Below, piece by piece: positions 57,701 to 64,000 of a stretch of 64,000 nt of DNA. Under the pieces are notes generated by a model. That model did not search any database, had not been told where the DNA came from, and saw only the letters and a list, made by a program, of their open reading frames with translations. The DNA comes from Neopestalotiopsis rosae (taxonomy: Eukaryota; Ascomycota; Sordariomycetes; Amphisphaeriales; Sporocadaceae): positions 1,054,001-1,118,000 of the forward strand of contig JALGAS010000008.1 of the NCBI GenBank assembly GCA_023078685.1, written 5' to 3'. The translations under genes and the position numbers were made by a program. Position 1 is the stretch's first letter, and every line of letters starts with the position of its first letter.

Positions 57701-60700
57701 CTTTTCTTTTCTTCTTTAGCTGCTAATACTAATTAGCCCTTGAGGCTCCAGAAGTACCAAAGAAGGTCTTCGCTACCAGTGCAGAACCAAGTTTGGGCAC
57801 GTTTCTCTCTTCAAGATCTTATCTAAAAGGTGTGGAAGGTCTAATTCTAGTGATTGGATGAGTGTCTTCTCAGATCGTCAGATGGCTGCACGCAATAACG
57901 TCGTGTGGCGCTCCTCTCAATGACTTGTCAGTCTTGTGGCTGCCGATGCCGTGCAACTTGGGACGTCACTGGCATGTTTACCTACCTACATGACCTAAGC
58001 CAAGTGGATATGCACATAATAGCACTCTCCATCTGCCCAAGCAAACCTTCCAAAGTTGTAATCGCTCGCCTCTATCTGCCGGTCATGTAGACCTCTCGTA
58101 CTTGGCATTTCCCATAGGCTATGGCTATAATCTTCAAATACCATCTCGACCTTGACCCTGCCTATGCCTTGCTCAACTACTGCTTTGTTGCACTACCCAC
58201 AATTCCTCTGTGCTTCTCACATGCCGTCACGTCATGGGAGGAAGCTTGGGCGCTACCTACAGGCTACTGGGAGAACTGACGACAGTGCACACTCGCTTAC
58301 CGGCCAGCCAGAGTCCAGATTGGCTGCTCCCCTCGACAACTCTACTGGGTAGTGGCACTCAAATGGCCCGATAACCAGTCTACCAGGCCTACCTCGGTAC
58401 CTCTAGCTTGTTATCAATGCATCCCGTTTTTAGTTCGATCTGGTAATGTCGTAGTAGCAACATTAAACGCAGAAGCGCCAATATAGTCCACCGCAGCAAG
58501 ACTACCGACCTACCGTACCTACCGTAGTTCTCCGCCCACTAATGTTGGAGTATTGTCCTTTCGACTAGGTATGTTCTCTGAGGAATGAACGGGCGCTAGG
58601 TAACAATTGGATTAAGACGGGACCTGGCACTTGGGAAACTACGAGATGCCCGCAAACTAGGTACACTCTTCCTTTGCTCAGACATCGATCCCTAGTCGCG
58701 GTGTTTTTCATCACGTCCGCCAATCTCGTTGGTCACCCAGCTCAACCACTCGTTCGAGTGCTGCCAAGCCAGAAGTGGTCGATCTCAGAATGTCCTCAGC
58801 CACAGAAGCCCCCTCCCCCCATCGGCCCCTGAAAACAGAAGACCCCGACTCTAAAATCGCTGCCAGCAGACAGACCCCAACCGGCGGTAGGCTGTCGGCG
58901 GCGGTCTTCTGCGAATCAACTGGGTCTGCTCGGATCCCTTCATCCCCGAATACCAAGATGCAAGTCATGCGCGAAGGGGGCTCTTCTCGGGGGGGGCTTG
59001 CTTCCCGCACTGGCGATCATTCAGGCGCCAGACGACTACACGTTTCGACTTGTCCAGAGTTTAATGACACGGCCAGGAACGACAGCAACGGCTCGACCCA
59101 ATCAGCCGCAAGATGCTCGTCAGCCGGCAAAGCCGACTATTGCACCCACCAGCTGAAAGCTCCCTATCCAGCGCCAAACATGATCAGGTTATAGCACTAT
59201 TATTACTGTTTCCTGTTTCCAGATAGGATTCTACCCAATAGCCACGGCGGATGCTCGGTGTAGGAATCGCGCTTAGGTCTTATCGAAGATGGCAAGGGCA
59301 TTGTCCAAGTTACATACAGGTGCGGGGGCCCGCAAGGGGAGGAATACATAGAGAAAAGCTCAAGCCTCAAACGATGTGCAAAGGGGGCCGACACCCTACC
59401 CCCCCGGGCCCTCCACTCACTCCATCGAGCATGCGTCGAGATCCCAAAGCAACGACATACTTCGTACACGCTTGGACAAGCTCATCTCCCTCAGCAAAAG
59501 ACTCCTGTCCTGGCTGCAAAGAGCTGGAGTTGGAGCAAGGGGGCTATCAGCCTTGTCAACGGCCTTATTCTGGATTGCCGCCGGCCGAAATGCCCCCTCG
59601 GCGCGTTGCAACAGCTTTGTTGTCGTCCATGATTGCACCGCGCAAAGAGCCGGGGAATTAATTACCTTCAGGGGAGTCTTGCTCTGCCATCCATGGGATG
59701 GGAGAGTCTCTCCGGTACAGTATTAAACGAGTACATACTATGGTACAGTAATTCATCTTTACCCCAGCATTTCGCTTACCTTAGGTGCCGAGCTGTCTTC
59801 TCCCCTTTTCAAGCTTTGTACGTAATGGCAGACTGTAGGCTGTAGGCGATATCTCCAATTTCAAACTCGCAATCGCTATCTGCTATGATGCGAAAGTAAA
59901 AGGACTATCTCGCCTAGCACTAGTGCCTATTCTCCAACAACGGCCTCTGAGTACGCCCGCCGGCCTGTTACTTGGGTGAGTTTATACGAAGTATTGCACG
60001 CACAACTTCTACCACTTATTTCATCATCCTGTCCGCAGATCTGCTCTGGCCACACTGTTAGTGTTGGATTCAAATTAGTTGTTCTGGTCCCTCCTATTGT
60101 GTCCAGCAGCCAGTCACTGTTCTCGCTAGATTCCGCCAAGCTCATTCTCTCCCTCCGAGGTATGTTAAGAGCTTAGCAGGCAGACTCACACACTCTAATC
60201 GATCGGGGTTTGACTTCTCCGGTTGTGATTGGGTAGGACGGAACCAGAGGTCAAAAACCTGCGCTTGCCTCTATGGTTGCAACGTTGCAACCTTGCGGTT
60301 TCTTTGCTTTTTCTTTTTTTTTTTTGTGCCGGTCGCCGCCCAATAAGATGCCCCTGTATGACCAACGGAAGTGGAGTGATGATATAAAAAGCCCAAAGAG
60401 AGAGGCGCCCCCAGGTAAAAAGGTCAAGCCTGGGTGGAACAAAGTAGTTTAGGGTCCAAAGTCCAGATGGCCTAGCCGGACTTACGCTAATGCGCATTTT
60501 CTCAATCCAGTCAACGAAACGAAGAGTCCGGACCTGACGGGCTCTTCTTTCTTTGGAGTCGTGGGACCTTTTACTCCATTCCTCCCGCAGAGAGGAGACA
60601 TACTACTATTCTACTATCGTCTGACGTAGGTAGCCTGGATATTCTTCCGCATGCGTGAAGTTCCATTTTAGACTCGTTGACGAGAGACTGAGGCTTCGGC

Positions 60701-63700
60701 CCTTTCTTTTGGTCAGGGAAATATAGGCTACGACCAAGTTAAGTGTAGGTGTGCTACAAAACAGGTCAGAAATGTACATATTACTAAACTTCTAGCTGCT
60801 GACCGTCCTCGCGTGCCGCACCTTGAAAGGGTATGACGACTTTTGCAGACAATCGCATCTACAAGTGCCGTAATCAATATATTAACTCAGTCGCAAGAAT
60901 TCTCCTTGCCGAGATCATAACACTTTTGGGGGCTATATGACATCGCTTGCTTTTCAAACGTTTTAGCGCGTCAATACGGGGGAGGGATCTCGCAGACTTT
61001 CTCTTTTCAAGGTTGTTTGAGAAGGAAATTCTCCTTCTTTAGTCCCATAAACCCTTGGAGTCCCGAGATGAAGTCTTTCTCGCGTTCGCTGGTGCATGCT
61101 TGCCTTGTCTTTTTGCGTTTTCCCCTCTGGGCTTATCGATTGTTGAAAGTGAATACGAAGTAGTAATGTTAATCACATGTCGGTTTTTCTTCAGCCAACC
61201 AAGCACCAAACAAAAACTACTACACAAGGAAAGCGTCCCCTGCCCAAGACTCCTGGCAAGCAAGCAAGCAAGCACTGGGTTTAGATTCCAAGGGACCACT
61301 TATCAAAGATGCAAGCACCAAAGGAAAAGGCAGGGCAAGGGCCTCGGCAGCTGTGGGGCGCGCCCGGCAAGCCGCAGCAACCATAGTCGCTGCTGTGGTG
61401 TGTAGATCGTCAATGGAGCCTCCTCTTTCTGTCAATTCCCAGGCACGAGGACGCACCGAACGATGGACCCAGCGGGCCCTCATTCTCTATGGTTCAAGTC
61501 CGAAGTAGGTCCAACTTAGTGTATTACTCGTCTTGGGAATTGAGAGAGAGTCAGTTTTATTCTTGGGGGCGGCTACACACAAAAAGGGCGTTCTAAACCG
61601 TGGGGGGAACAAGACACGGGCGGCGCTTCAAAGTGGCGGGCAACACAAAATACACTACATGCGCACCTTGGCAAGCAAAAAACCAGTCCAGTGGGGAAAG
61701 AAAGAGGGAACAACCGCAACAAGACAAGCTTAAACCAAGCACCCGTCGATCTCCTCTATCATCCTTATTTTTTCGTTGCACCCCCCCTAGCCTCCCAAGC
61801 CTTTTCCCAGCCTGCTAGCTCTTGGTAGAGCCGGAATAAATAAACAGAAAAAAAAGTGGTAAAGCGTTTAGATACTGAGGTTACCTTTTAGCCAAGCGCA
61901 ACAGTTTCTGCCGCGCCCGACGGAATACGGGGTCCCATCGTGAAATATGCGCAAAACCTAGGGACTACTCGGTGGTCCATGGTACAGAACAATGATTTCC
62001 CCCTTGCCTCCCCCGGAAAGCCTTGTATTTTGTTCAGGATTTAGGTGAATGAAAGCAACAATTTATCGTTGCAATCAAAAAAATGCCAGTGTTCCCACTT
62101 CGTGGGTCCCGCGGATGCCAAGTACATAGTAGTAGTATTGCTGGGGCCCGCGAGCGCGGGAATTTTCTCGTTACTTTTTTGTCTTTTTTTCCTGGCCCGT
62201 CCCGAGCATGTGCTAATGGGTCATTGTTTCCTGTGTGTACCTCTTTTTGTGACTCCATCAGGTTATGCCTAGATGGATGTGGGGGGTTCCCGAAGAAGGC
62301 CCTTCGTAATATCGTGACAGTCTTTCATTACGGGTCCTGTGTAATAGCCGGCGGCGATATCAAGGGGAGAGCCGCGTCTCGTGGGCCCCGGAAGCCTGAG
62401 CCCCATCATTCTGTCCAATACGTAGTATTCCGCCTTGGTCCCTTTTGCGTGGTGAAGGGGGAGAAATTATAATTCTCAGCCTCGCAGGGTTGTGGGAGAG
62501 GCTGTGTTGCCAATTACCGGGACTCGTTGAGTTGTCCTTGACTCGGCCTGTGTGAACAGCTTGCTGTAGAGTGACAATTTGATCGTGGCCGTCGTTCTGG
62601 CTTCTGAACAAGAGCTATGTACATGATTTGTGAATCGCTGGAAATTACGATGCCTTACAGTATTCAAATGGAGTTACCAATATGTCTGGTCTACAGAGCA
62701 TGCTCAACCTGAGGATATAATTCAGTTGTTGGGCTACTTGAATCCGACTGGTCGCTGCATAATCCAGGTTACCATTCTCGCTATTACGTTTCGATACTCT
62801 GATCAGCATGTATTCTATTCTGCGCAGGGCTATACATTCATTAAAGATCGTTGAAGAATTTCCATATAGCGAACTAGTCAAGTGAGCATAACCATCGTGT
62901 CTCATTTCCATGTGTACCAATGATCAAAGAAGGATGCTCTTTGGTATATAGACAGAGGTTGTTTCTTTTATGGAAGGAATTTCTTATATGCTTTTGGTTA
63001 TGGTTTTATTTCATTTCTCTTATTCTTTCCATGTTCTTGGTTCTGGTTGTGCGCGTAGTTCTGCTTGGTCAGTGTACCATCTCATTATTGCCCTATCGAC
63101 CTGCTCCCAGCAGGCGGGAACGGTTCTTTTCTTCGGGGCCACGATCAGAAAGTACAGACCAGTACCCTTGAGTCCTTCTTCCAGGATCGGCGGGAGAGTT
63201 CTTTCGATTCGTTTTTCATTACACAATAACTTTTTGTAATAACAGCGAAAGTTGCGATATCAAGCAATCAAACCTTCGAGTGGCGAGGATTAGGCGACCG
63301 AAATATGACGAAGAGGAAACACTCCTCCATTTCTCTTTGTTCGGTTTCTCGTAATGATCGACTGTATGACCAAAACCAGTCTAGTAGGCAACTCAACATC
63401 CTGATATCCAGTGCTGAAACATATCTGACTTGGGTCAGCCAGGACATTTCTCATTGCGTAATCGCACAGTACGTTGCTCGTGAGTTGTGAACTTCCATAA
63501 TGACCACAAGGTACATCTCGACCAAGTCACTCGTTCCTGCAGTGAAGTCTCGCTTGATCAAGTGTCCTTGGTTCTCTTCAGTAGTATTCGCCTATTATAT
63601 TAATGCTATATCACTCGTGTCTTTTCTTGATTTGCCACGCCGTCCGTCTCGTACCTGACGGCGATGGCTTCTACTTTCTATTGCTCGCCTAACAAGAGAA

Positions 63701-64000
63701 CCACAGATCATATATCCCACGTGGGAACTCTTGTCTAGCGAGACCGCAGTGGTATCATATCGTGCAACTCCTCTGTCGAGTGTTCGAGTCATGGATATCG
63801 ATTATTCATCCTACGTGATAACGACCTATTCTTTCTGGAAAATATATTCATATCACTTTTGATAGCGATGGTATTCCCATTTTCGCCAGTAATTCGAACA
63901 TCAACAAACTAGAAGTCGAGATCCTTGTATATAAGAGTCTCTATATCAAAACGTAGGAGCCTCGAACAATCTATGGAAGACTATGCTGCATATTAGGCCC
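51756..64000. other. large apparently non-coding region upstream of the Zn2Cys6 gene
   Basis: At least 12.2 kb, running off the window, with no protein gene I can support on either strand. Open frames stay below about 155 codons and encode biased peptides with no motif. The longest (for example 52782-53240, 58775-59194, 59251-59661 and 62083-62472) lack introns, family features and coding-like codon use. I see scattered GA/CT runs (53100-53125, 53625-53700), a CAG run at 56128-56152, many TACC/GGTA tetranucleotide clusters and a T run near 55018-55030. The first kilobase or more beside 51755 should include the promoter and probably a long leader of the regulator. Confidence 0.5.
56128..56152. 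repeat. CAG trinucleotide run
   Basis: About eight CAG units in the non-coding region upstream of the Zn2Cys6 gene. No open frame with features crosses it. Confidence 0.9.

Noticed and set aside
58775..59194. 139-codon plus-strand frame in the upstream desert
   Set aside because: Low-complexity Ser/Pro/Arg peptide with no motif and no supporting intron structure. Kept as non-coding.
1..64000. CRISPR arrays, bacterial operons, ribosome binding sites or phage elements
   Set aside because: The window is eukaryotic nuclear DNA. No regularly spaced repeats of that kind are present.

Overview
The window comes from a filamentous ascomycete nuclear genome, most likely a Sordariomycete and plausibly Hypocreales (lineage by overall impression, not by search). 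The genes carry short introns of about 50-120 nt with GTRNGT donors, CTRAC-type branch points and close AG acceptors. Both tRNA genes have anticodon-loop introns. The proteins are typical Pezizomycotina housekeeping proteins. Gene density is normal from about 5.9 to 44.3 kb and very low at both ends.

Layout. 1-5.9 kb: no credible gene, ending in a pyrimidine-rich leader of a GSK-3 kinase gene (5894-7382, +). 8.9-11.4 kb: nuclear cap-binding protein CBP80 (+). 12.4-13.4 kb: unrecognised intronless gene (+). 13.7-14.6 kb: remains of a membrane-protein gene (-) with an in-frame stop and a frame break. 15.7 kb: tRNA-Glu(CTC) (-). 16.6-18.1 kb: ribosomal protein uL4 (+). 18.9-22.2 kb: MAU2/SCC4 cohesin loader (-). 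23.3-25.0 kb: YheT/EHT1-type alpha/beta hydrolase (+). 25.2-27.1 kb: RAI1 decapping nuclease (-), divergent from a small gene (+) that converges on GET4 (-). 30.6 kb: tRNA-Gly(CCC) (+). 31-34.7 kb: two unrecognised genes. 37.3-38.9 kb: DHA2-type MFS transporter (-), divergent from a MARVEL membrane protein gene (41-42 kb, +). 43.5-44.3 kb: NOP16 (-). 44.3-64 kb: about 19.7 kb holding one recognisable gene, a Zn2Cys6 regulator (49132-51755, -), with 4.9 kb of apparently non-coding DNA downstream and at least 12 kb upstream.

Functions. No metabolic cluster or operon-like system is visible. Several genes serve RNA and protein homeostasis (CBP80, RAI1, uL4, NOP16, GET4), but their closeness looks like ordinary chromosomal order. 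The observations I rate highest are the large empty territory around the Zn2Cys6 regulator, an 8-nt microexon in RAI1, a long self-complementary intron in the uL4 gene, the broken membrane-protein gene, and a tRNA-Gly with a non-consensus T-loop and B box.
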